64,000 bases of DNA from CAYRVF01 sp964427535 (GCA_964427535.1 CAYRVF010000004.1:1-64000), one strand, 5' to 3'. Positions 50,544 through 59,498 are shown, counted from the first letter of the stretch. The notes: generated from the letters alone by a model not told the origin. Translations and numbers: made by a program.

Positions 50544-50750
50544 GCCCCCTTCCCTTGAGGGAAGGGGGCGCTATTTGGGCGGGTATAGCGGAGGGGGAAC
50601 GGGTACGGTGAGTGGCGGGGTTGCCCCCTCTCCCAGCCTCTCCCCCGGCTGACGCCGGGAGAGAGGAGCCAGACGCACGCGGCGCGAAGCACTCGCGTCC
50701 TGGTTCCACCTCTCTCACCGTCAGGTGGGGAGAGGTCAGGGGGTGGGGGC
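50544..50750. repeat. Intergenic repeats: family B hairpin and family A (copy 2)
   Basis: A palindrome CCCCCTTCCC-TTGA-GGGAAGGGGG at about 50545-50567, then a family A block at 50622-50750 (CTCTCCCAGCCTCTCCCCC, the core GAGAGAGGAGCCAGACGC, GGTGGGGAGAGGTCAGGGGG) nearly identical in its left half to 34634-34777. It lies between convergent genes and may end both. Confidence 0.75.
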
Positions 50751-50763
50751 AAGAGCGTGGGCG

Positions 50764-51150
50764 TCAGGGCCGCATCACCGTGTACCCCGCCGACTCCAGT
50801 GTGGTGATGGCGGCTTCGAGCTTGACGCCGGGCACGAAAAGATAGTCAGTGCTGAACGTGCTGATGGTGAGGATGTTGATGTTGTGCTCTTCCAGAGCCG
50901 TCGACAACCCTGCGATAACACCCGTTAGCTCGAAATCGAGTGGCCCCTGCACCTGAAGTCCGTGCCATCCGCCGAGTGCCTTCACGCCTCCTGGCACGTC
51001 CGCTTCACGGCAGAGGAGTGACAGCTCTTCAGATGTCCAGGTAGCGCTCAGAAATGGACTGGTGCGCGTCCAATCGGGGAGCGCCGCTCGGGGTGAGAGC
51101 TGGCATATCGCATAGGCATCCGGCAATACCGTGAGGGTCAGTGCGGGCAT
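50764..51150 (-). CDS. ACT domain protein
   Basis: 128 residues: a short N-terminal half (LTVLPDAYAICQLSPRAALP, TWTSEELSLLCREADVPGGV) and a C-terminal ACT-like domain (LDFELTGVIAGLSTALEEHN, INILTISTFSTDYLFVPGVK, LEAAITTLESAGY) of the type found in stand-alone amino-acid-binding ACT proteins. Probably binds a small ligand; target enzyme unknown. ATG 51150 follows AGGAGG. Upstream of the UDG gene, same strand. Confidence 0.85.
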   Translation of the reverse strand: MPALTLTVLPDAYAICQLSPRAALPDWTRTSPFLSATWTSEELSLLCREADVPGGVKALGGWHGLQVQGPLDFELTGVIAGLSTALEEHNINILTISTFSTDYLFVPGVKLEAAITTLESAGYTVMRP

Positions 51151-51195
51151 ACGTGCCTCCTGTCCCGGCGAGAAACCGGTTCTCCGTCCATAGAT

Positions 51196-51825
51196 TCAGA
51201 AGAGCGAGAGCTGTTCCGGCGGCTCATCCTCCGCGGCGGGGCGTTCTCCCTTGGCCCGCCGCGCACGCGCTTGGGCCAGCGCCTCCGGAAGGGCGCGCGC
51301 GAAGTCGTCGCGGATGGTCTGCATCAGCCCTTCCTGGTGGATCGCCGCGGCGGGGTTATACATCGCTACGAGCGTGCGCCCGCGAATCTGCCGGATCGCT
51401 CCGTGCATCTGCGTAATCTTGCCTCGCGGCACGAAGTGCGCCAGCGCGTAGCGCCCGAGCGTGACGACGACAAGGGGATCGATGGCCGCGATCTGCCGGT
51501 CGAGATACGGCGCGCACGCGGCCAGTTCGTCGGGCAAGGGGCTGCGTCCCTCGGGCGTGCGATGCTTCACCACGTTGGTGAGGAAGACGCCGCTCCGGTC
51601 CAGCCCGACGAGGGCCAGCAGCTCGTCGAGCAGCCTGCCAGTGGGGCCAGAGAACGGCGTGCCGCTGCGGTCATCGTACCCACTCGGCGCCTCGCCGACC
51701 AAAAACACCTCCGCGGCGGCATTCCCAGTGCCTGGCACGCCTCGATGCGCCTGCTGAAACAGGTCGCAGAGCGTGCAGCGCTCAACCTCCGCCGCGATCT
51801 CTGCCAGTGTCTCCTCAGGTGTCAT
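51196..51825 (-). CDS. Family-4-like uracil-DNA glycosylase
   Basis: 209 residues, a UDG superfamily protein that would remove uracil from DNA. Seen: N-terminal CTLCDLFQ with the first two Fe-S Cys, the motif VFLVGEAPSGYDDRSGTPFS, GPTGRLLDELLALVGLDRSG, FLTNVVKHRTPEGRSPLPDE, a third Cys (ELAACAPYL), LGRYALAHFVPRG and TLVAMYNPAAAIHQ. Family-4 enzymes have four Cys for a 4Fe-4S cluster and His-Pro in the last motif; here the fourth Cys is missing and His is replaced by Asn. Start ATG 51825 after GGAGGGAG. Activity uncertain. Confidence 0.85.
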   Translation of the reverse strand: MTPEETLAEIAAEVERCTLCDLFQQAHRGVPGTGNAAAEVFLVGEAPSGYDDRSGTPFSGPTGRLLDELLALVGLDRSGVFLTNVVKHRTPEGRSPLPDELAACAPYLDRQIAAIDPLVVVTLGRYALAHFVPRGKITQMHGAIRQIRGRTLVAMYNPAAAIHQEGLMQTIRDDFARALPEALAQARARRAKGERPAAEDEPPEQLSLF

Positions 51826-51950
51826 CTGTGCCGCTCCCTCCGCTGCATACGCCATCTGATGATACAGAGCGTAGCACGCGCGGTGCCGGGCCACAGGGAT
51901 GCGACCGCCGCTTCGTGTTCGCGAGGGGAAAGGCGTGCGTGTGGTGCGAG

Positions 51951-53732
51951 CTATGACGCCAGCTCGGCACGCAGCGCCTGGAGCTGCTCGGCGGGCAGAA
52001 TGTGGAACATCAGCAGCAGCGAGGCGAGGTCGTGATCCATGCCCGAGGCGGCAAGCTCTTGCTTGACACGCCCGAGCGCGGCGATCTGCTGCGGGCTGAC
52101 GAGTCCGCGGCTCACCAGCACGGCGGCGAGCAACTGATCGGGGCTGAGGAACTTGAAGAGCAACGCCAGCTCGCCCAGCTTGAAGGGCATGTTGACGTTC
52201 GAGAGCATCTGCTGCACGCCGCGAAGGGCCTCCAGCCGCTGCTCCGAGAGCAACGCGCCCTCGACGAGCACGCTCCCGAGCGCCTGTTCCGTCTGGCTCC
52301 GCACCACCGGCAAGTGCCCGGCGACAGGCACCGGAGCGGTCGGCCCATGCAGCGCACCCGGCAGCACTCGCGACTCCGCGACGGCGTAGGCTTTCTCCGT
52401 CGGCATCGGCATCGGCTCATCAGCATAGGAGTGCCGCATGGTCTCAAAAGGCTGGGCAGCGCGCTCGGGCGCGGCGAAACCACGGCCCATGTCGGCTCCC
52501 ATACCCGCATACTCGTGCAACGGCGTCGGAGACGCGTCGCCCGCGTCGAAGCCACCGTCTGGCGGCGTCCAGACATCCTCTACCTGTGGTGTCTCATTGT
52601 GTCCCCACGCCGGACTCTCCGCTGGCGATGGTTGCCCCCAGCGGGGATCCAGATGCTGGCTGAATGGCGGTGTGAAGCCAGGGCCAAATCCCGGATGCAT
52701 CGACATCTCGGGAATGTTGAACGCCTGCTGAGGCGCTGGCGTCATCGGCGTCGATGGGGACGCGTATCCACCAAAGCCCGTGTTCCCGCCCGACGTCATG
52801 CGGGGGTCACTCGCCGCTGCCGCATCCGCGAAGGGATTGACGCTGTAGGGCTGCGCGAACGGAGAGGCGGCGACCTCGGCGGCGAAGGGATTCTCTCCGG
52901 CGGGGTACTCGAATGGGCTGGCGTCGGCAGCAGCGGGCTGGCCAAGGGCGCTGTGCATCCGTGCCAGTGCGTCCGGGGAGGCTTCGAGCACCGGGGCGGT
53001 GGGGGTGAACGGCGAGTGCAGCGGTGATTGCGCGGGAGAGAACAGCGAGGACGAGAACGGATCGGCAGCGGCGCTCGGCGCGGGCGAAGGCTGCCATGCT
53101 GCAGCGCCGTTGGCTTGGTTGCCTGGCGGCGTCTGCGCGGTCTGCCCCACGACCGGGCGCGCGGGAGTGAACATGATCTGGCCGTGGTAGAGATTGGCAT
53201 TGGCGTTCGCCGGCTGTGCGAAAGGCGAGGGCACGCCCAACGCCGCGCCAATCGGCGCGATGCCACCCTGCGCGCTGGCAGGTCCTGCCGTGGCCGAATG
53301 CAGCGGGATGCGCTGCCGCACGGCATCGACGACCTTCTGAAAGTCAGTCGCGCCTCGCACCTCTACGTCGGCGAGGGCACGCGCGGCGGGGTCAAAGTCG
53401 GGGTCGAGATCGTACGCCGAGGAGAGGAAGCGGAAGGTCATCACCTGCATCGGCCTGCCGCGCCGCTGGGCGTCCATCGCCACCCAGAACTCGCGCCTGC
53501 CAGCCGCCGCGACGCCCAGGTCCACGAGCACGATGGCCACGAGCTGCTTGCTCAAGAGAGAGAACAGCTCGACGGGTGTGCGCGCGGCGCGAACATCATA
53601 ACCGGCGATGCGTATCTGCGAGAGGAGGGGAACGGCTATGGCGTCATCGCGCTCGAAGAGAACTACGAGAGGGGCCGTAGCGGTCCCCAAGCTCGCGTCG
53701 AGAACTCCATCCGGTGCATGCATGACACTCAT
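51951..53732 (-). CDS. Pseudo-receiver protein with GspE-N-like C-terminal helical region
   Basis: 593 residues. The N-terminal ~125 resemble a response-regulator receiver (PLVVLFERDDAIAVPLLSQI, RTPVELFSLLSKQLVAIVLV, DLGVAAAGRR with the Asp, MQVMTFRFLSS), though the usual Asp pair and Lys are not all clear. A long Pro/Ala/Gln/Ser-rich disordered region follows. The C-terminal ~110 (QALGSVLVEGALLSEQRLEA, ELALLFKFLSPDQLLAAVLV, SRGLVSPQQIAALGRVKQEL) has the repeat style of MshE/GspE N-terminal domains that bind c-di-GMP. The start is not certain (53732 or 53783). A regulatory scaffold is the best guess. Confidence 0.7.
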   Translation of the reverse strand: MSVMHAPDGVLDASLGTATAPLVVLFERDDAIAVPLLSQIRIAGYDVRAARTPVELFSLLSKQLVAIVLVDLGVAAAGRREFWVAMDAQRRGRPMQVMTFRFLSSAYDLDPDFDPAARALADVEVRGATDFQKVVDAVRQRIPLHSATAGPASAQGGIAPIGAALGVPSPFAQPANANANLYHGQIMFTPARPVVGQTAQTPPGNQANGAAAWQPSPAPSAAADPFSSSLFSPAQSPLHSPFTPTAPVLEASPDALARMHSALGQPAAADASPFEYPAGENPFAAEVAASPFAQPYSVNPFADAAAASDPRMTSGGNTGFGGYASPSTPMTPAPQQAFNIPEMSMHPGFGPGFTPPFSQHLDPRWGQPSPAESPAWGHNETPQVEDVWTPPDGGFDAGDASPTPLHEYAGMGADMGRGFAAPERAAQPFETMRHSYADEPMPMPTEKAYAVAESRVLPGALHGPTAPVPVAGHLPVVRSQTEQALGSVLVEGALLSEQRLEALRGVQQMLSNVNMPFKLGELALLFKFLSPDQLLAAVLVSRGLVSPQQIAALGRVKQELAASGMDHDLASLLLMFHILPAEQLQALRAELAS

Positions 53733-53873
53733 ATGCGGCCACTGTCCCCCCGGCGAAGCGACAACGTAACGTGCGGTATCCATCCAGGCGGCGTTGCCCG
53801 TGATCACCAGTATACCATAGCCTGTTTTCGATTCTGGGATTACTTTTGTCCTAGAGGACGAGCGGCCTATGCC

Positions 53874-55160
53874 TCACACCGGGCGGGCGGCGAGAATCGT
53901 CTTCGCCACCAGATTGACGCCGAAGTGATAGGCCAGCTCGCGCTCGTCGGCGCCCCGCAGGACAATGGCGTCGCAGCGCTTGCCGGCTTCCAGGCTACCG
54001 ACCTCGTCGCGCATCGCCAGCGCCGACGCGCCGCCAAGCGTGGCCGCCGTGAGCGCCTCGTCGAGGGTGGCGCCCATCGCGCTCACCGCCAGCGCGATCA
54101 TCATCTGTATGCTCTCTGAGTACGACGTGCCAGGGTTGAAGTCGGTAGCGAGGGCGATGCGCAGACCCGCATCGAGATAGCGCCGCACGGACGGAAAAGG
54201 CGTGCTGAGGGTAAACGAACAGCCCGGCAGCAGTGTCGCCGTGACGCCCGCCTCGCGCAGCAAGGCAAGCTCCTCGTCGGAGGCGAAGTCGAGATGGTCT
54301 GCCGAGACGGCGCCCAGCTCCGCCGCGAGCCGCGCGCCGCCGCTCGGGCCAAGCTGGTTCGCGTGCAGCTTCAGCGCGTAGCCCAGCGCGCGCGCGCGTT
54401 CGAGGATACGCCGCGCCTCCGCGACGGTGAAGGCGGTCTCCTCACAGAACACGTCGCAGAAGCGCGCGAGCCCGGCGAAGGCCGGCAGCATCTCCTTGCG
54501 GACCAGCTCGACGTAGCGCTCACGCCCCTCAGCGCTGCCCCGGAACTCTGGCGGCACGGTATGCGCGCCGAGGAATGTGGGCACGACGGTGGGCAGATCG
54601 GGCTCCTGGCTGAGGGTGTGCATCGCGGCGAGGCAGCGCGCCTCCGTCGGGATGTCGAGCCCGTAGCCGGTCTTGCCCTCAACGGTGGTCGTGCCCTGTG
54701 CGGCGAACGCCCGTAGCCGGGAGCGCCCGAGCGCGAGCAGGTCGTCATCGCTGGCCTCGCGTGTCGCGCGGACGGTGCTCAGGATGCCGTTGCCCTGTCG
54801 CGCCAGCTCCTCGTACGAGACTCCCGCGTGGCGCTGGTGGAACTCCTCCGCGCGGTCCCCGGCGAAGATGAAGTGCGTGTGCGAGTCGACGAAGCCAGGC
54901 AGCACGGCGCGGCTCCCGGCATCGAAGCGCGACGCCAGCGCGACGCCAGAGAGATCGACGTGCGCCGCGAGGTCCGCCTCGCGCCCGACCCAGACGATGC
55001 GCCCGTCGCGTGCGGCCAATGCGCCACGTTCGATGACGCCCAAGGCGCCGCGGCTGTCAAGATGCGCGGGGTCGAGCGTCACCAGTCTGCTCGCGCCGGT
55101 GAGCACCCAATCGGCCTCGATGCGCTCTCGCTCTTCGGATGTCGCGCCCGCACCGGTCAT
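53874..55160 (-). CDS. hutI: Imidazolonepropionase
   Basis: 428 residues; hydrolyses 4-imidazolone-5-propionate to formiminoglutamate in histidine degradation. Seen: VLPGFVDSHTHFIFAGDRAE (metal His pair), YEELARQGNGILSTVRATRE, TTTVEGKTGYGLDIPTEARC, FLGAHTVPPEF, DVFCEETAFTVAEARRILER, LKLHANQLGPSGGARLAAEL, AVSADHLDFASD, ALATDFNPGTSYSESIQMMI. All ligand regions are intact. The ATG overlaps the stop of the enoyl-CoA hydratase gene (ATGA), so translation is coupled. No other hut gene (hutH, hutU) lies in the window. Confidence 0.94.
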   Translation of the reverse strand: MTGAGATSEERERIEADWVLTGASRLVTLDPAHLDSRGALGVIERGALAARDGRIVWVGREADLAAHVDLSGVALASRFDAGSRAVLPGFVDSHTHFIFAGDRAEEFHQRHAGVSYEELARQGNGILSTVRATREASDDDLLALGRSRLRAFAAQGTTTVEGKTGYGLDIPTEARCLAAMHTLSQEPDLPTVVPTFLGAHTVPPEFRGSAEGRERYVELVRKEMLPAFAGLARFCDVFCEETAFTVAEARRILERARALGYALKLHANQLGPSGGARLAAELGAVSADHLDFASDEELALLREAGVTATLLPGCSFTLSTPFPSVRRYLDAGLRIALATDFNPGTSYSESIQMMIALAVSAMGATLDEALTAATLGGASALAMRDEVGSLEAGKRCDAIVLRGADERELAYHFGVNLVAKTILAARPV

Positions 55161-55933
55161 CGGCCGGTCCACTGCGGCTGGCGCTTCTCCAGGAAGGCGC
55201 ACATGCCCTCCTGCGCGTCCACCGCCATGGCGTTCATGCTCATGACCTCTTTGGCGTAGGCGTACGCCTTAGGCTGATCGAGGTCGATCTGCGTGTAGAA
55301 TGCCTGCTTGCCCAGGGCCACTGTGAGGGGACTGGCGTTCGCGACGGAGAGCGCCAGCGCCCGCGCCGTCTCGTTCAGCTCAGCCGCTGGGACGACGGTG
55401 TTGATGAGGCCCCAGTCGGCGGCGGTCTCCGCCGGGATGACCTGGCCGGTCATCAGCATCTGCAGCGCCCGCTTGCGGCCAATCGCGCGGCTGAGAGCGA
55501 CCATCGGCGTGGTGCAGAAGAGGCCGATCTTCACACCAGGTGTGGCGAAGCTGGCATCCTCGGAAGCCACGGCGAGATCACAGGTGGCGACGAGCTGGCA
55601 TCCAGCGGCGGTGGCGATGCGCTGCACTCGCGCGATCACCGGCTGCGGAATCGACTGGATCAGCTCCATCAGCTGCGTGCAGACGTCGAAGACGTAGCGC
55701 TGTGTGTTGATGTCGCCGCCGACGAGGTCGCGCAGGTCGTGGCCCGCCGAGAACGCCGGACCGTTCGCCGCGAGGATGATGACGCGGACGTCTTTCTCCT
55801 GTCCGAGCGTCTGAAACGCGTCGATCAGCTCGCGCATCATCGGCACCGAGAGCGCGTTGCGGCGCTCGGGCTGGTTCATCGTCACGGTGGCGAGGGGCGC
55901 CTCGCGCTCGACCAGAATATGCTCGTAGGCCAT
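55157..55933 (-). CDS. Enoyl-CoA hydratase/isomerase family protein
   Basis: 258-residue crotonase-fold enzyme on acyl-CoAs. Seen: AYEHILVEREAPLATVTMNQ, PERRNALSVPMMRELIDAFQ, IILAANGPAFSAGHDLRDLV (oxyanion loop), QPVIARVQRIATAAGCQLVA (with second Gly of the hole), CDLAVASEDASFATPGVKIG and C-terminal AKEVMSMNAMAVDAQEGMCA. No clear catalytic Glu in the usual place, so hydratase activity is not assured. ATG 55933 follows GGAGG. Coupled to hutI by a 4-bp overlap. Confidence 0.92.
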   Translation of the reverse strand: MAYEHILVEREAPLATVTMNQPERRNALSVPMMRELIDAFQTLGQEKDVRVIILAANGPAFSAGHDLRDLVGGDINTQRYVFDVCTQLMELIQSIPQPVIARVQRIATAAGCQLVATCDLAVASEDASFATPGVKIGLFCTTPMVALSRAIGRKRALQMLMTGQVIPAETAADWGLINTVVPAAELNETARALALSVANASPLTVALGKQAFYTQIDLDQPKAYAYAKEVMSMNAMAVDAQEGMCAFLEKRQPQWTGR

Positions 55934-56103
55934 GATGTCGTGCCTCCTGCGATAGAGAAGCCGGTCGTGTGGACGAGTCGTGCTGGCATGATACCACCCA
56001 GACCCGCTCTCCCAACTCCCTTCTCTGTGAATGGAGGGGCGGGGAGACCGTCGGGAAGACCATCGAGATGTGGTGCGCACGCGGGCGCGGCTGGCCTGGC
56101 CCG

Positions 56104-56226
56104 GCCCCCTCCTCCTATCCCACTTCACGCTGGGAGAGGAGAGCCAGACGCGCGCTTCGCGGCGCGCAAGCACTCACGTTCGCATTCCCCCGCTCTCGGC
56201 GTCAGCCGGGGGAGGGGGTCAGGGGG
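56104..56226. repeat. Intergenic repeat, family A (copy 3)
   Basis: The core GAGGAGAGCCAGACGC, the GCTTCGCGGCGCGCAAGCACTC segment (shared with 50680-50697) and the G-rich right end (GTCAGCCGGGGGAGGGGG then TCAGGGGG) match the other two copies; the left arm is diverged. It lies between the coaD stop and the upstream region of the enoyl-CoA hydratase gene. Confidence 0.7.
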
Positions 56227-56239
56227 CCAGCCGCCGTGC

Positions 56240-56776
56240 CTACTTGCCAAACTTCAGCCGCAGCGCCCGTGCGACGTTGGGCGTGACGATGCCGTCGAGG
56301 TCGCCGTCGAGCCGCGAAATTTCCTTGATGAGGGTGGAGCTGACGAAGAGGTAGCTGAGCGCGGTGACGATCATCAGCGTCTCGATGCCGGGGGCGAGAT
56401 TGCGGTTCATCAGCGCCTGCTGGAATTCGGCCTCGAAGTCGGTCACGGCACGGAGTCCCTTGACGATGGCTTGTGCGCCCACCGAGCGGGCGAAATCGAC
56501 CGCGAGACCGTCGAACCGATCGACGCGGACGTTGGTGAGGCGCTCTTCCTCGATGATCTCGCGCCATAGATGAACACGCTCATCGGCAGTGAAGACGAGA
56601 TTCTTGCTGGGAGTCGCGTAGACGGCGAGCACGAGCTCATCCACGAGATTGGCGGCGCGTTTTGCGATATCGATGTGGCCGCGATGCGCGGGATCGAACG
56701 AGCCGGGATAGATCGCGATCAGTGGCTGGCGCCCATCCCTACCTGATAGCCGAGGAGATTCGCTCGCCGCCGGCAT
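56240..56776 (-). CDS. coaD: Phosphopantetheine adenylyltransferase
   Basis: About 178 residues with the start at ATG 56776 (typical CoaD is ~160); joins ATP and 4'-phosphopantetheine to dephospho-CoA. Seen: IAIYPGSFDPAHRGHIDIAK (H-x-G-H nucleotidyl motif, here HRGH), LVDELVLAVYATPSKNLVFT, RVDRFDGLAVDFARSVGAQA, IVKGLRAVTDFEAEFQQALM-N, YLFVSSTLIKEISRLDGDL. No ribosome site is obvious at 56776, so a later non-ATG start is possible. Essential CoA synthesis. Confidence 0.95.
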   Translation of the reverse strand: MPAASESPRLSGRDGRQPLIAIYPGSFDPAHRGHIDIAKRAANLVDELVLAVYATPSKNLVFTADERVHLWREIIEEERLTNVRVDRFDGLAVDFARSVGAQAIVKGLRAVTDFEAEFQQALMNRNLAPGIETLMIVTALSYLFVSSTLIKEISRLDGDLDGIVTPNVARALRLKFGK

Positions 56777-57123
56777 ATCCGGGCGCGGCTCGCCATCCTG
56801 ATGCACTGCTCGTCGCTCGCTTTCTCTGCTCGCCAACTCTCTACGCCGTAGTACAGAGTGTACGAGCATTGTATGCATGCGGGGTGCTGTTGTCTACCTG
56901 CGCTGGTACGGCGGAGCCTGTCACCTTGTCTCTTTCTCCGAGACGGGAGGAGCGGTGGGAGCGACGGGCGAAGGGTGTCGCAATCAGGGGCCTCACCCCC
57001 GTCCCCTTTCCCTGCAGGGAGAGGGGAGATCGCGGGGCGAGCATGGTGCCCGAAGGCCACGAGCGCAACTCCCCCTTCCCCTCGCAAGGGGAAGGGGGCT
57101 GGGGGGATGAGGCCCCAACCGCC
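56777..57123. repeat. Intergenic region with GC hairpins
   Basis: 347 bp. Two hairpins of the recurring type: an imperfect one around 57003-57026 and a perfect CCCCCTTCCCC / GGGGAAGGGGG stem at 57071-57081 / 57088-57098, followed by GGGGGGATGAGGCCC. Probably the 3' end signal of the SCP2 gene; no gene seen. Confidence 0.6.
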
Positions 57124-57450
57124 CTAGCGCACGAACCACGTGTCGGAGAGCATCAGCGTCTCGACGTCGCCTTCGACGGCGTATTCGCCGTTCTGGTAGG
57201 CGAGCAGCCCGTCCATGCGATAGGTGATGATGCGCTGCCACAGGTCGAAGTCCGCCCGCACCGTCACGGTGGGCGCGGGATGATAGCCCTCGCCGGTGCG
57301 CAACGTGCCGTCCGCGATCTCGGCATAGCATGCGCCCGGAACCCTGCCGGAAAACACATACTGCAGCACGGCATGGGCGCCCTCGGTCTTTTCGGGCGAG
57401 AACGTGCGCTCTAGACCGGCCACATACTCATTCAGCGAAGACGGCCACAT
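57124..57450 (-). CDS. SCP2 sterol-carrier-like domain protein
   Basis: 108 residues forming one SCP2 fold: SLNEYVAGLERTFSPEKTEG, AVLQYVFSGRVPGACYAEIA, DGTLRTGEGYHPAPTVTVRA, DFDLWQRIITYRMDGLLAYQ and NGEYAVEGDVETLM. SCP2 domains bind lipids or fatty acyl chains. ATG 57450 follows AAAGGAG; the frame extends far upstream but that part is random in composition. Confidence 0.85.
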   Translation of the reverse strand: MWPSSLNEYVAGLERTFSPEKTEGAHAVLQYVFSGRVPGACYAEIADGTLRTGEGYHPAPTVTVRADFDLWQRIITYRMDGLLAYQNGEYAVEGDVETLMLSDTWFVR

Positions 57451-57761
57451 CGGAGCAACTCTCCTTTCTGGGGCGCACGCGCCGAACACGCCTTGTGTGA
57501 CGTGTCGCTCCCAGCCACCCTGTCCTACATCCCTTTGCTTGTTCCGTTGGCCCAAACGCACCCCACGTACCACGGCGCGAAGAAACGAGGGGAGTTCGAT
57601 CTCCTCTTCCGGCACACCGCGTGCGCGCTCAACCGTACACGCGACGCCAGCACTCCTATCCATATCGTGGCGGACCGCGACCAGCACGTATACTATGAAA
57701 GCTCTCTCCCACTCTCCAACTGCCGTTCCCGCTCGACCGGGACGGGTCAGCATAAAGGAAG
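57451..57761. other. Divergent intergenic region
   Basis: 311 bp between the SCP2 gene (minus) and RNase HI gene (plus). A TATACT near 57690 may be a -10 box; nothing else is clear. Confidence 0.4.
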
Positions 57762-58196
57762 ATGCACGTGGTCACGGAAGGTCCGCGGTTGACATTGCAA
57801 ACGGACGGTGCCTCGCGTGGTAACCCTGGTCACGCGGCTGCGGGCGTCGTGTTGCTGCGTCCGGATGGCACGGTGGTGGCGCAGGGCAAGAAATACCTGG
57901 GCGTAATGACGAACAACGAGGCGGAGTACCGCGCGCTCGTGCTCGGCCTGAAGTCGGCGGCGCTCTACAAACCATCCGCGCTCGACGTGCGTATGGATAG
58001 CGAGCTTGTCGTGCGTCAGATGACGGGCCGGTACCGCGTGAAGGACGCGAAGCTCCAGGCTCTCTTTGCCGAGGCGCAGGCGCTGGCGCGCGCATTCCCC
58101 ACGATCACATTCACACATGTACTGCGTGGCAAGAATGCCCAAGCCGATGCGCTGGCGAACGAGGCGCTGGACGAACAGACGCGACCCAATAGCTAG
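57762..58196 (+). CDS. Ribonuclease HI family protein
   Basis: 144 residues; cuts RNA in RNA-DNA hybrids. The catalytic acids are all visible: Asp in LTLQTDGASRGNPG, Glu in TNNEAEYRALVL, Asp in VRMDSELVVRQM, Asp in NAQADALANEA. This is the compact bacterial/archaeal form (no basic handle) like the Rv2228c N-domain. ATG 57762 after AAAGGAAG; a GTG at 57768 is possible. Single gene. Confidence 0.93.
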   Translation: MHVVTEGPRLTLQTDGASRGNPGHAAAGVVLLRPDGTVVAQGKKYLGVMTNNEAEYRALVLGLKSAALYKPSALDVRMDSELVVRQMTGRYRVKDAKLQALFAEAQALARAFPTITFTHVLRGKNAQADALANEALDEQTRPNS

Positions 58197-58385
58197 GAAT
58201 CACTCGGTGGCGCTCGGCCGAGCGCCAATGCTGAGTTTCGGCATGTCAGTTGCGCTTGTGTCTCTGGCGACGACTGCACTCGGATACAGCGGCAGAAGTG
58301 TGCCGAATCACATAGAGTTCGCCACTCCGTCGTGATATAAGGAATAGCAAGAGGCGAGCACGACGACGTGCGAGGGAGGGGTGAG

Positions 58386-59498
58386 ATGGGAATCCACCTT
58401 CGGCCACGCAGGCAGCAGCCTCCCGCGTGGCCGCTGATGCCGCCGGATTCACCCCAGCCAGCACGCGCGCGCCGCGGCTGGCCTGGACGTCTCGCACGTG
58501 CCGTACTGCTGCTCGTCGTGGTGCTGGCCTCCGCGCTCGGCTTCGGCATCTGGCAGGTCGCGCACACCGACACGAGCTATGCGGGTCCGCACTTCAACAC
58601 TGGCAACAACGCCGTCTGGCTCGAACACACGTGGGCGGCTGACAGCCACACGCCCGCCGAGTACGACCAGCTTGCCGCGCGGCTCTCCGCCGAGCAGATC
58701 GGTTATGTCTACGCGCACGTCGGCCCGCTCAACAGCGACGGCACGATTCCACAAGACCGCGCTGCGTCGGCAGCCGTGCTGACTCGCGAGCTGCACGCGC
58801 GCATGCCGAACGTGCGCGTGCTGGCCTGGATCGGGCAGGTCGAGGCGGCCAGCGGCCTGCCCGCCGATGAAGTGGTCGATCTCTCGATATCTGGGGTGCG
58901 CGGAAACATCACGCAGACCGCCGCCCGCTTCGTCGACGCCTATGGTTTCGACGGCGTTCACTACGATATCGAGCCGATCGTCAACAACAACCCGCACTTT
59001 CTCGACCTGCTCGTCGAGACACGCGCCGCGCTGCCACACGGGGCGATTCTCTCCGTCTCGGGCCAGAAGTGGGCGCCGAACGCGCATATCGCCGACTGGG
59101 CGTACAGTCTGCACAAGGGCGGCGAGTGGTGGACGTCCTACTACTACGCCTCGGTCGCCGCGCACGTCGACCAAATCGCCGTCATGACGTACGACACGGC
59201 CATGCCCACGGCCCGGCTGTACGAGATGTTCGTCAAGGAAGAGACGCAGCACATTCTCGAAGCGGCGCAGACGGCACAGCATCCTCCGCGCGTGCTCATG
59301 GGCATTCCCACCTACACCGGCGATACCCGCTGGTTCCACGGCTCGGCCGAGAACATGAGCAGCGCCCTCCCCGGCGTCATCGCGGGATTGAACAGTGCCT
59401 CCGCGCGGAGCCTCTTCGAGGGCGTGGCGATCTATCGCTACGGCGTTACCACCGACAGCGACTGGTCAACCTACGACCACGACTGGCTGGGGGAGTGA
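58386..59498 (+). CDS. Membrane-anchored GH18-like (chitinase-fold) protein
   Basis: 370 residues: basic N-terminus and one membrane helix (VLLLVVVLASALGFGIWQVA), then an (alpha/beta)8 domain. The GH18 signature is present: GFDGVHYDIEPIVNN, with the D-x-x-D-I-E acid residues in place, plus NVRVLAWIGQVE, AILSVSGQKWAP, QIAVMTYDTAMPT and GIPTYTGDTRWFHG near the end. Cell-surface hydrolysis of a glycan or chitin-like polymer is likely; no carbohydrate-binding module is seen. ATG 58386 follows GGGAGGGG. Confidence 0.88.
   Translation: MGIHLRPRRQQPPAWPLMPPDSPQPARARRGWPGRLARAVLLLVVVLASALGFGIWQVAHTDTSYAGPHFNTGNNAVWLEHTWAADSHTPAEYDQLAARLSAEQIGYVYAHVGPLNSDGTIPQDRAASAAVLTRELHARMPNVRVLAWIGQVEAASGLPADEVVDLSISGVRGNITQTAARFVDAYGFDGVHYDIEPIVNNNPHFLDLLVETRAALPHGAILSVSGQKWAPNAHIADWAYSLHKGGEWWTSYYYASVAAHVDQIAVMTYDTAMPTARLYEMFVKEETQHILEAAQTAQHPPRVLMGIPTYTGDTRWFHGSAENMSSALPGVIAGLNSASARSLFEGVAIYRYGVTTDSDWSTYDHDWLGE

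Noticed and set aside
4954..53732. A single defence island joining TIR-TPR, EVE-DUF3883 and GmrSD-like genes
   Set aside because: They are 8-22 kb apart, in different operons, with housekeeping genes between and no mobility genes.
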